Origin: CAYNRE01 sp964399535 | GTDB lineage: Bacteria > Planctomycetota > Planctomycetia > Pirellulales > CAYNRE01 | Length of the DNA: 64,000 bases | Direction: 5' to 3' | Assembly: GCA_964399535.1 (NCBI GenBank) | Contig: CAYNRE010000005.1 | Span: forward strand, 310,001-374,000 | Part shown: positions 10,036 to 17,666 of the stretch, piece by piece | Numbering within the stretch: the stretch's first letter is position 1 | How the letters are laid out: each line of letters opens with the position of its first letter | The notes under the pieces: generated by a model | Databases searched by the model: none | What the model was told of the DNA's origin: nothing | The model's input: the letters and a program-made list of their open reading frames with translations, nothing else | Made by a program: the position numbers and the translations under genes

Positions 10036-13000
10036 CTATTCGTCCGTGGCCGTACCTTCCGTAAAGGCGCGAAACTGCTCCCGGTACTCGGCCGGCGGAT
10101 CGGCTCGACGCGAAGCGCGGACATCGCGGGCGGTTTCCTCCGGACTTTCTTCGCTGGTCAGTTCCACGCCGCGCCGCCGCAGCCCCAGCCCGGACAGCGC
10201 CTGGTCGAGCCGCTGACGGGCCAACTCGCCCTCGGCACCGCCTTGTTGGGCAGCTTCCTTCAGTTGCTGCCATCGCTTGAGGAAGCGGGCCATGTCTTCG
10301 GGGGTCCACTTCAGCTTGCGCAACAGCGCTTCGTCGACCTCGCCCCGTTCCATCTGGTCGTTCAGGTATTCCAGCGCCAAATCGGTCGCTCGCCGAGCGT
10401 AGTCGAGATTGGCCTGATCGGGCCCGGCCACGGGCGCTGATTGCGGTCGTGGCCCGTCATGCTGGCCGGGCGCGCCGCCGCGGGGATAGAGCATCGCCCC
10501 GTCGGGCGCAGCCCGCTCGCGGCCGGGCGCAGCACCGGCCGAGGGATTGCCGCTGCCGGCCGCGCCAGCTTGCGGCGAATCGCCCCCCGAGCTATTGCCA
10601 CCGGCATCGCTGGGCGGCGCCCCGGCATCGCCCGAGGGCGGAGGCGCTCCTTCGGCCGAATCCCCCTCGCCGCCACCGGCTTGGGGCTGGCCACCCTGCC
10701 CGGCTCGTCCCGGGCCGCGGCGAGAAGAGTCTCCCCCCGCGTCCGACGCAGGTTCGGTTCCTTCACCGGCGGAATCTCCCGTGGGGCCCTCGCCCGCTCC
10801 GGGGGCCGCGCCGCCACCCGACTCCGAGGGGGTGTTTTGTCCGCCCGAGCCGGAGCCGGGCGAGTTAGACTGCTGGCCGCCTCCCTGGTCGCCCCCGCCA
10901 CTGCGGTCTCCCCCTTCAGAGCCCTCGCTTTCCGAGGAATGGCTCCCCTGCTGACTGGGAGAACTGGCTTCGCCCGCCCGCTCTCCGCTGGGTTCGCTGC
11001 CGCTGGATTTCGAACCGCGACCACGCTGAGGCGTTTCCGCGGCGGGGGATCCTTCGTGCCCTTCTTGCCCGGCCCCCGCACCCGATTCACTCCCCTCGGC
11101 ACCGCCGACAGCATCCTGAGGTTCGGCGTCGCCTTCCGATCCGGCTGGGTCGCGCGGCTGGCCTTCGGCACCCCCTGAGTCGGTTCCCGAAGCTTCCTCG
11201 CCGGCGCCCGGGCCCGACCTCTCGCCCGAGGGCCGCCCTTGAGGCCGCTCGCCCCCGCGATCTTCCTGCCCCCCCGGCTCCTGGCCATCGCCGGCGCCCT
11301 GGCCGCCAGCCTCGGAACCTTCCTGTCCACCTCCGGCGGATGCTTCGGAATCGTCTTGGCCAGCGCTGCCGGCCTCGGCTCCGGAGCCATCGGCGCCACC
11401 TTGCCCACCGCGCTCGCCCGACGATGATCGCTCGCCCGCTGCCGGCTCGGAGCCCTCTTGGCCCTCACTCCCTTCCGAACCACTCCCTTCCGAACCACTT
11501 TCTTCCGATGGCCCAGCGCCGTCGGCGGCCGAGTCACTCGAACCCTCGCCCTCTCCGCCGGGCGACCCTTGCCCACCGCCCGGCGGCTGATCGTCGGGCG
11601 AAGGGGTATCACCGGCACCCGGAGTCGACGCGCCGGCCGAATCCGGCTGACCACCCGCTGAAGCGTCGCCCGGTTGCGGATGGCCTTGCTCGCCACCGCC
11701 GGACTGCTGATCTTCGGAACCGCCCCCCGCAGGGTCGTCGCCAGACGGTTGATCTTCGCCGCCCGGTGGCTGGTCCGATTCGGCCCCCGGTTCGTCGAGT
11801 GGATCGGTTCCCTGCTCTTGGCGCTGATGTTCGAGAATCCGCTCGAATGCGTCGCCTGGTTGCGAGTCTGGGTCCACCCGCTCTTGCTGGCCCTGATCTC
11901 CGCCGGCGCTGTCGGAAGAGGTAGCCGGGTTGTCGCCGGAATCGGCCCCCTCGGAGGAGGATTCGCCCCCCTCGCGCCCTTCGCCCTTAGGATTGCCGCC
12001 TTCGGATCCCTCGCCCTCGGATCCCTCGCCTTCGGAACTGTCACCTTCGTTCGGGTCCGAGCTGTCCCCCGTTTCGCCTTGGCCAGAGTCGCCGTCTCCC
12101 GGCTCTGGGTCGGCCGGGGGCGGAGGTTGGCCGGGCGGCGTGGGAGCGCGACGATCTTGCCGGCGTGATGCCTCGGGCGAATCGGATCGCGAATCGCCGG
12201 GCGAATCTTCCGGCGATCGCGGCTCGCCGCTGGGGCTCGGTTCCGTCCGCGGGGCAGTTCGTCCCCCGGCTTCCGATCTCGGGCTGCGCTCGGGCTGCCG
12301 CTGGTCGGTTCGCCTGGCGAGCCGGTCGCCCGTCAGAGGCGGTTCAGCCCCCTCCTGTTTGCGCTGCTCCTCTTGGGCCTGGGCCAACTGTTCTTGGCGC
12401 TGGGCCTCGGTGACATCGCCAACCACTTCCAGCGTCAACGGACCGGCCATGGCCCGATTCGCCCCGGCGGGCCGGCCGTCGATCGCTTCGGCGGTAACTT
12501 GAATCTGTTCGCCTTCCCTGAGGCGCATCCGGCGGCCATCGAGAATCCACGCGCCGCGAAACTCACCCACGTGTGGCGACACGAGCAACGGCTCGCGCTG
12601 TTTCGGCTGATCGGCGCGCTCGATCCAAAGCGTAACCTCTTCCAAGCGGAAGTCGGGGTCGATCGCCCGCACGGCCAGCGTCAGGGCCCCGTTGGCGGCC
12701 ACCTGGGCGGGATCGCCGGTGGGCTCGGTGAAGGCAATCTGCGGGGGTTCGTCGGCTAGCACTTCGATCCGGTAGCGAATCGGATGCAGCGAGCTCTTGC
12801 CTTCTTGCGAGACAAACCGCAGTTGATAGCTGGCGTGCTCCGGGTCGCCTGCTTCGTTGCGGCGGAGCGTAACCTGGCCCCGGGCCGTTGACCCGCGCAC
12901 GCTCAGCGGCAAATCGTTGGTCAGGTTGCAGTCGTAGTCGAGGTGAGCGCTGCGCAGCGGCAGGTTGGCCCGGGCCCAAATGGTTACTTGGGTGCCCTCG

Positions 13001-14049
13001 ATGGCTTGTAGATCGCCCTGCCGCTCGACCTCGCGCGGCAACAGGCCCGTATACTCGGGGTACTGGTACTCCACCTTGTCGATCAATAGCGCTGGCGCGG
13101 TCACCGCGGTGAGCGTGAACTCGGCGGTTCGCGCATCGCCGGCGGCCAGATAGTAGCGCAGGTCTTGCTGAATTCCCGCCCCTCCCGGCGGCAACACTCC
13201 GCGATGGCGATAGCTGTCCTCGGGCAGTTCCAGCGGAATGGCCCGGTCCACGATCTGCCCGTCGGCCGTGCTGTAGAATAGCCGCACCGGCTCGTCACGG
13301 CGCGCGCCGCGCACCACGGCCGACACCGTTACGGTTTCGCCGTGAAACACCGCCGCGCTGCCCGGCTGCAATTCAAAAATCTGTACCCGCGTCGGGCGGC
13401 TGATGTCGGCCCAGGGAAGCACCACTCGGGCCAACGACCGCAGCGGATCCTTGGGCGAGAAAAGCTTATAGAAACAGGCCAGCGCCACCACCGCGATGAG
13501 CACGTAGCCCATGCGAATCAGCACCGAGCGGTCGACCGCCTGCTCGACCGGCACCCGCGATGCATCCGAGGCGGCCTGCATTTCGACCGCCTGGTAAATC
13601 GCCGGCGCCAGGTGCTGGCGATCGTTGCGCAGCAGGAGAAAATTGATCAGGCTGTTTTTCAGACTCGGCTGGGCCTGCTCAATCGTGGCGGCGGCGTACA
13701 CCGGGTTAATCGGCTGCCATGCCAGCGGCAGAAACCGCCGCACCAGAAACCAGCCGCACCCTGCCATTAGCCCCAGCCAGGCCATCGTGCGGCCAACGGT
13801 TCCCAACCCCCCCGGAACCAGCCAGTGGTCGACGACCGCCATGGCCAACAGATAGCCGAGCGCGCCGGCCAACAGCGTCACAACGGCCACGGCCATTTCC
13901 ACCGCCCGAATCTGGCCCCGCGCCCGGCGAATCTGGGCGTCGAATACCTGCTCGGGGCTCACCCAAGACTCGGAGCGCGAAGGCCGAGATTTCGGCTCCG
14001 GGCCGGCCGGGGGCGAGGCCTCGGGCTGCGGGGGGAGATTTCGGGCCAT
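10036..14049 (-). CDS. DUF4175-like membrane protein with a very long low-complexity region
   Basis: 1337 residues. N-terminal transmembrane helices lie near residues 51-72, 88-105 and 170-195. A beta-rich extracytoplasmic part follows, with Ig-like blocks such as VTVSAVVRGARRDEPVRLFY and LTLAVRAIDPDFRLEEVTLW, up to about residue 520. This resembles the DUF4175 family known in planctomycetes and alphaproteobacteria. Residues of roughly 530-1210 are almost entirely Gly, Ser, Glu, Asp, Pro and Gln. The last 120 residues (YARRATDLALEYLNDQMERGEVDEALLRKLKWTPEDMARFLKRWQQL and on) are helical and well conserved-looking. The gene was read as intact, with no frameshift seen through the repeats. Function is unknown; a cell-envelope role is inferred. 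Confidence 0.8.
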   Translation of the reverse strand: MARNLPPQPEASPPAGPEPKSRPSRSESWVSPEQVFDAQIRRARGQIRAVEMAVAVVTLLAGALGYLLAMAVVDHWLVPGGLGTVGRTMAWLGLMAGCGWFLVRRFLPLAWQPINPVYAAATIEQAQPSLKNSLINFLLLRNDRQHLAPAIYQAVEMQAASDASRVPVEQAVDRSVLIRMGYVLIAVVALACFYKLFSPKDPLRSLARVVLPWADISRPTRVQIFELQPGSAAVFHGETVTVSAVVRGARRDEPVRLFYSTADGQIVDRAIPLELPEDSYRHRGVLPPGGAGIQQDLRYYLAAGDARTAEFTLTAVTAPALLIDKVEYQYPEYTGLLPREVERQGDLQAIEGTQVTIWARANLPLRSAHLDYDCNLTNDLPLSVRGSTARGQVTLRRNEAGDPEHASYQLRFVSQEGKSSLHPIRYRIEVLADEPPQIAFTEPTGDPAQVAANGALTLAVRAIDPDFRLEEVTLWIERADQPKQREPLLVSPHVGEFRGAWILDGRRMRLREGEQIQVTAEAIDGRPAGANRAMAGPLTLEVVGDVTEAQRQEQLAQAQEEQRKQEGAEPPLTGDRLARRTDQRQPERSPRSEAGGRTAPRTEPSPSGEPRSPEDSPGDSRSDSPEASRRQDRRAPTPPGQPPPPADPEPGDGDSGQGETGDSSDPNEGDSSEGEGSEGEGSEGGNPKGEGREGGESSSEGADSGDNPATSSDSAGGDQGQQERVDPDSQPGDAFERILEHQRQEQGTDPLDEPGAESDQPPGGEDQPSGDDPAGGGSEDQQSGGGEQGHPQPGDASAGGQPDSAGASTPGAGDTPSPDDQPPGGGQGSPGGEGEGSSDSAADGAGPSEESGSEGSGSEGSEGQEGSEPAAGERSSSGERGGQGGADGSGAEAGSAGQDDSEASAGGGQEGSEAGGQGAGDGQEPGGQEDRGGERPQGRPSGERSGPGAGEEASGTDSGGAEGQPRDPAGSEGDAEPQDAVGGAEGSESGAGAGQEGHEGSPAAETPQRGRGSKSSGSEPSGERAGEASSPSQQGSHSSESEGSEGGDRSGGGDQGGGQQSNSPGSGSGGQNTPSESGGGAAPGAGEGPTGDSAGEGTEPASDAGGDSSRRGPGRAGQGGQPQAGGGEGDSAEGAPPPSGDAGAPPSDAGGNSSGGDSPQAGAAGSGNPSAGAAPGRERAAPDGAMLYPRGGAPGQHDGPRPQSAPVAGPDQANLDYARRATDLALEYLNDQMERGEVDEALLRKLKWTPEDMARFLKRWQQLKEAAQQGGAEGELARQRLDQALSGLGLRRRGVELTSEESPEETARDVRASRRADPPAEYREQFRAFTEGTATDE

Positions 14050-14404
14050 GGCTAGGGTTACGTCTCCCCCGGGGCGGCGAACGGTCGACCCATCGTTGGC
14101 GAGGTACCCGAAACGGGCCGCTTTGCCATTTCCATTATAGACGCTTCGTTCCCCCCGAGCGTTCCCAGGCGGCCGCTTCTCGACCCCCGTCGGGGGAGGT
14201 GCCGCCGGGCCAGTTCCTAAGCCGGCCCCCGATACCTAACAGCCTGTTGACGTATTCAGCAGGCTGTGTGATCGCATGGACGCGATCCCAGAATAGCGAC
14301 GTAAGTCGTTATTCTGCGAGCCGCGACGAGCTTGGCTCGGCGCTTGGCGAGTTTGAAGAATGCCACGAGGGCTTTTTTTTAGCGGACTGCTAAGATGGCC
14401 CGTC
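14050..14404. other. Divergent intergenic region between the DUF4175-like gene and mnmG
   Basis: The stretch holds the start regions of two divergent genes and a cluster of hairpins at 14240-14315, listed separately. No gene is supported here. Confidence 0.5.
14240..14315. repeat. Cluster of three adjacent inverted repeats upstream of mnmG
   Basis: The first hairpin pairs CAGCCTGTTGA (14240-14250) with TCAGCAGGCTG (14256-14266), with one G-T pair. The second pairs GATCGC (14270-14275) with GCGATC (14282-14287). The third pairs AGAATAGCGAC (14290-14300) with GTCGTTATTCT (14305-14315), with one G-T pair. The block sits 90 bases before the mnmG start. It could be a small dispersed element of REP/MITE type or a structured leader; no target duplication was recognised. 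Confidence 0.5.
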
Positions 14405-16240
14405 ATGAGCGGTTCTCGATACGAGTTCGACGTGGTGGTGGTGGGCGCCGGCCATGCTGGCACCGAGGCGGCGCTGGCGGCCGCCCGCATGGGGGCCAAA
14501 ACCGCCCTGCTTACGCTGAGCTGCGACACGGTGGGCGCCATGAGCTGTAACCCGGCCATCGGCGGGGTGGCCAAGGGCCAGATCGTGCGCGAGATCGACG
14601 CCTTGGGCGGAGCCATGGGGCAGGCGATCGACGCCACGGGCATTCAGTTCCGGCTGCTCAACCGGCGCAAAGGGCCCGCCATGCACAGCCCCCGCGCCCA
14701 GGCCGACAAGAAGGCCTATCAGCAGGAAATTAAGCGGATCGTCGAGGAGCAGCCCGGGCTAACCCTGCGGCAGGAGGTGGTCGAGGATTTGCTCACCGAG
14801 CCCGGACCCGAACGCCCCCGGGCCGTGGGAGTTCGGGTGCGCGGAGGAGCCGAGTACCGGGCCCCGGCCGTGGTGCTTACCACCGGCACCTTTCTGCAGG
14901 CCGTGATGCACACCGGCGAGGCCCAATCGGCCGGCGGCCGCGCCGGTGAGGGCACCACCAGTGGCATCAGCCTTGCGCTGGCCCGGCTCGGGTTCACCCT
15001 GGCACGCTTCAAAACCGGCACCCCGCCGCGGCTCAACGGGCGGACGATCGACTACACCCGCGTGGAATTGCAGCCCGGCGACGACGACCCGCGGCCCTTC
15101 AGCTTTCTCACCGGCCGGATCGAGCAATCGCAACTCCCCTGCTGGATCACCTACACCAACGAGGCGGTGCACGAGCTGATTCGGCGGAATCTGCATCGGG
15201 CCCCCATGTATAGCGGCCAGATCGAGTCGCGCGGGCCGCGATATTGCCCCTCGATCGAAGATAAGGTGGTGCGTTTCGCCGAGAAAGACCGCCATCAGTT
15301 GTTCCTGGAACCGGAAGGACGGCGAACCCAAGAGGTTTACGTCAACGGTATCTCGACCAGCCTGCCCCGCGACGTGCAAGAGACCATGCTCCGCCAGGTG
15401 CCAGGCCTGGAGCGGGCCGAAATCATGCGGTTCGGCTACGCCGTCGAGTACGATTTCGCCCCGCCCGAGCAGTTGCACAATTCGCTGGAAACGCAGCGGG
15501 TTGCGGGCCTGTACTTCGCCGGTCAGCTCAACGGCACCACCGGCTACGAAGAAGCGGCCGCCCAAGGCCTGCTGGCTGGCGCCAATGCGGCCCTGGCCCT
15601 GGCCGGCCGAGAACCGCTCGTCGTATCGCGCGACCAAGGGTACCTGGGGGTGTTGATCGACGACCTGGTCACCCGGGGCGTCGACGAGCCCTACCGCATG
15701 TTCACCAGCCGGGCCGAATTCCGCCTCTTGCTTCGACAGGACAACGCCGACCGCCGTTTGACCCCGCTGGGCCGCGAGGCGGGACTGGTGCCGCAGGATC
15801 GCTGGGAGCGGCTGCTGACCAAAGCGGCCGAGATCGAGACGGTGACCCAGCTTTTGGAAACTACGCGGGTTGGGCAGGACAGCTTGGCCAAAATGCTCCG
15901 CCGTACCGAGACCGATTGGTCGGAGCTGGTCGCGCTGCACGCCCCCTTGGCCGCAGTCTCGCCCGAGGTCGTCGAACAGGTGACTCACGACCTGAAGTAC
16001 TCAGGCTATATCGCTCGACAGCAACTGGAGGTGGCTCGGCAACAGCGCCTGGGCCATAAGCGCATCCCGCGCAGCTTCGACTTTTCCTCGCTCCTGCAAC
16101 TTCGCGCCGAGGCCCGCGAGAAGCTAGCCCGCGTTCGGCCCGAGTCGCTGGCCCAGGCGGGCCGCATCAGCGGCATCACGCCCGCCGATTTGGCGCTCCT
16201 GCTCGTTCACCTGGAAGGTGGACGATCGCAGCGGCCCTGA
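14405..16240 (+). CDS. mnmG: tRNA uridine-5-carboxymethylaminomethyl modification enzyme MnmG (GidA)
   Basis: 611 residues, the usual length for the family. With MnmE, MnmG installs the (carboxymethyl)aminomethyl group on U34 of certain tRNAs, using FAD, NADH and methylene-tetrahydrofolate. The FAD-binding VVVVGAGHAGTEAA is at the N-terminus. Family signatures are present: CDTVGAMSCNPAIGG, GPAMHSPRAQADK, FKTGTPPRL, and the late GYEEAAAQGLLAGANAAL. The C-terminal helical domain (LKYSGYIARQQLEV, RSFDFSSL) is intact. The ATG at 14405 was preferred over an in-frame ATG at 14360 because MSGSRYEFDVVVVGAG fits the family start. No rsmG or mnmE is adjacent. Confidence 0.96.
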   Translation: MSGSRYEFDVVVVGAGHAGTEAALAAARMGAKTALLTLSCDTVGAMSCNPAIGGVAKGQIVREIDALGGAMGQAIDATGIQFRLLNRRKGPAMHSPRAQADKKAYQQEIKRIVEEQPGLTLRQEVVEDLLTEPGPERPRAVGVRVRGGAEYRAPAVVLTTGTFLQAVMHTGEAQSAGGRAGEGTTSGISLALARLGFTLARFKTGTPPRLNGRTIDYTRVELQPGDDDPRPFSFLTGRIEQSQLPCWITYTNEAVHELIRRNLHRAPMYSGQIESRGPRYCPSIEDKVVRFAEKDRHQLFLEPEGRRTQEVYVNGISTSLPRDVQETMLRQVPGLERAEIMRFGYAVEYDFAPPEQLHNSLETQRVAGLYFAGQLNGTTGYEEAAAQGLLAGANAALALAGREPLVVSRDQGYLGVLIDDLVTRGVDEPYRMFTSRAEFRLLLRQDNADRRLTPLGREAGLVPQDRWERLLTKAAEIETVTQLLETTRVGQDSLAKMLRRTETDWSELVALHAPLAAVSPEVVEQVTHDLKYSGYIARQQLEVARQQRLGHKRIPRSFDFSSLLQLRAEAREKLARVRPESLAQAGRISGITPADLALLLVHLEGGRSQRP

Positions 16241-16481
16241 GCCGCGGTCCGTCGTCGACCTGAGGGCCCTGGGGGGCGGATCGGGGCGCCCAAACCGCTG
16301 GCCCTGCGGGCGTTTCCCAGCCTGTGCGGAACGAAGCGCACCGGGCCGCGTTTGGGGCCTACTGCAAGGTCGGCGGGGGCCTGGTAGGCCGGGAAATTTT
16401 TTGGTTAGGATTTCGCACCAGCGCGGGAATCAAACAACACAAAGTGTTTAGCTACAATACCTTACGGTCGAAATACTGATC
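16241..16481. other. Intergenic region after mnmG
   Basis: No gene was recognised. The sequence becomes noticeably more AT-rich from about 16390 as it approaches the promoter at 16482. Confidence 0.4.
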
Positions 16482-16509
16482 TTGACCTAAACCGGAAGAT
16501 GGCTATAAT
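16482..16509 (+). promoter_or_regulatory. Near-consensus sigma-70 promoter
   Basis: TTGACC (16482-16487) and TATAAT (16504-16509) are separated by 16 bases, with an AT-rich upstream flank. Predicted transcription start is about 16516. It is the best -10 element in the window and lies more than 400 bases before the next start codon, directly ahead of a strongly structured stretch. Confidence 0.7.
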
Positions 16510-16515
16510 CCCAGC

Positions 16516-16920
16516 ACATGGTAAGTGAGGCAATTCTGGCAGGTACGGAGAAACTTGCCGATTGCACAGTTGCCGCGGACGCGGTAGCCGACCACTCACT
16601 AAACCCGTGGCTGGTACCGCCGGAGCCTGGGGAACCAGGTTTCTGGCAAGCGCCGGCCAGGTGCGAAAGGTTGTCGAGGGCTTGGGCGGGCCAACCCTTG
16701 GGAAGCGGTCTTATCGACCCCGACCGTCTCTGACCCGCAGTGGCCATAGGGCCTCGGCTGAACTCCCCAAAAGGGGTGTACGCAGGGGCTCAGAGCAGGA
16801 TTGCCAAGGGGCTACGTGCGTTTGAAGCGGACCATGGAGGACTTGGGCCACGTGGGCTTTCTTGCGGAGAGAAAGCCGTCGCGGTCCCGCTGAGACTAGC
16901 CTCGCCATCGGCTAGGGAGA
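16516..16920 (+). ncRNA. Candidate structured RNA or long structured leader
   Basis: The first 90 bases fold as a three-way junction. P1 is AGTGAG (16524-16529) with CTCACT (16595-16600). Arm P2 is GCAAT (16530-16534) with ATTGC (16561-16565), capped by GGCAGGT (16538-16544) with ACTTGCC (16553-16559). Arm P3 is GTTGCCGC (16569-16576) with GCGGTAGC (16581-16588). Further hairpins are CCTGG-GGAA-CCAGG (16626-16639) inside GCCGG/CCGGC, CCCC-AAAA-GGGG (16765-16776), GGCTTTCT/AGAAAGCC (16855-16877) and CTAGCC/GGCTAG (16896-16915). The last sits beside the purine-rich ribosome site of the next gene. No RNase P, tmRNA, SRP or known riboswitch signature was recognised. It could be an independent RNA or the leader of the HTH-receiver gene. 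Confidence 0.5.
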
Positions 16921-16936
16921 GGGGTGGTTAGCAATC

Positions 16937-17518
16937 ATGAAAACCGTGTTCACGACCGGAGAAGCGGCCAAAATCTGTAAGGTGAGCCAACAAACCATTA
17001 TTCGCTGCTTCGATTCCGGCCAGCTCAAGGGCTTCCGGGTGCCCGGCAGCCGTTTTCGCCGGATTCCGCGCGACCAGCTCTATCTGTTCATGCGCGACAA
17101 CGGCATTCCGACCGACGCCTTGGAGAGCGGCAAGCGGAAGATCTTGCTGGTCGACGACGACGATGCCTTGGTCGAACTGCTGACCGACGTGCTCGAGAAA
17201 GACGGCCGCTTCGAGGTTCGCTCGGTCAAAACCGGTTTTGAAGCCGGCATGACCTTCAAGGAATATCACCCGGACCTGATCGTGCTCGACGTGATGCTGC
17301 CGGACATCAACGGCAAAGAGGTCTGCCAGCTCGTCCGCAAGGATTCGAGCATGGACGAAGTGCGGATCATCTGCATCTCGGGCATGGTCGAGGAAGACAA
17401 GATCGACGAGCTACGCCTGGCCGGCGCCAACGATTTCGTCCACAAACCGTTCGAAGTCGACAAGCTGTTGGAGCGCATTTGCCAACTGCTCGACGTCGAA
17501 ACGACCGTCGGCACCTAA
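16937..17518 (+). CDS. HTH DNA-binding / response-regulator receiver fusion protein
   Basis: 193 residues. Residues 4-55 form an excisionase/MerR-like helix-turn-helix (FTTGEAAKICKVSQQTIIRCFDSGQLKGFRVPGSRFRRIP). Residues 67-188 form a receiver domain with acidic pocket D73-D76, phospho-acceptor D118 in LIVLDVMLPD and the conserved Lys K170 in VHKPF. This order, with DNA binding ahead of the receiver, is reversed from most response regulators. A purine-rich AGGGAGAGGGG lies 13 bases before the ATG. It is followed by a strong terminator and then by a histidine kinase gene that may be its partner. Output is inferred to be transcriptional or DNA-binding; targets are unknown. Confidence 0.88.
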   Translation: MKTVFTTGEAAKICKVSQQTIIRCFDSGQLKGFRVPGSRFRRIPRDQLYLFMRDNGIPTDALESGKRKILLVDDDDALVELLTDVLEKDGRFEVRSVKTGFEAGMTFKEYHPDLIVLDVMLPDINGKEVCQLVRKDSSMDEVRIICISGMVEEDKIDELRLAGANDFVHKPFEVDKLLERICQLLDVETTVGT

Positions 17519-17591
17519 CCGCGAGCGGCCCCCGCGGCCAGCCCCGGGCGCTGGTCGCTCGGCGGCCGAGCGAGATTGTCAAAAAAACTTT

Positions 17592-17640
17592 GCCAGGTCA
17601 GTTCGGTCGCGGGCCGAGCTGACCTGGCTTTTCTCGTTTT
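17592..17640 (+). terminator. Rho-independent terminator
   Basis: GCCAGGTCAG (17592-17601) pairs perfectly with CTGACCTGGC (17619-17628). The stem is extended by one G-T pair and TCGG/CCGA around a 7-base loop, giving 15 pairs. T-rich sequence follows (TTTTCTCGTTTTC), and an A-run precedes the stem, so it may work in both directions. It closes the HTH-receiver gene. Confidence 0.85.
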
Positions 17641-17666
17641 CAGCCTTGGGGGGCGTCGTCTGATCC

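Noticed and set aside
10362..12044. Long open frames on both strands inside the DUF4175-like gene
   Set aside because: They arise from the low-complexity GGN/NGC composition; products are Arg/Pro/Ala-rich, and the main frame has membrane helices and a conserved-looking C-terminus.
16512..16936. RNase P RNA or tmRNA
   Set aside because: The structured stretch lacks the GAAAGUCC and ACAGAAA signatures of RNase P and the tRNA-like ends of tmRNA.
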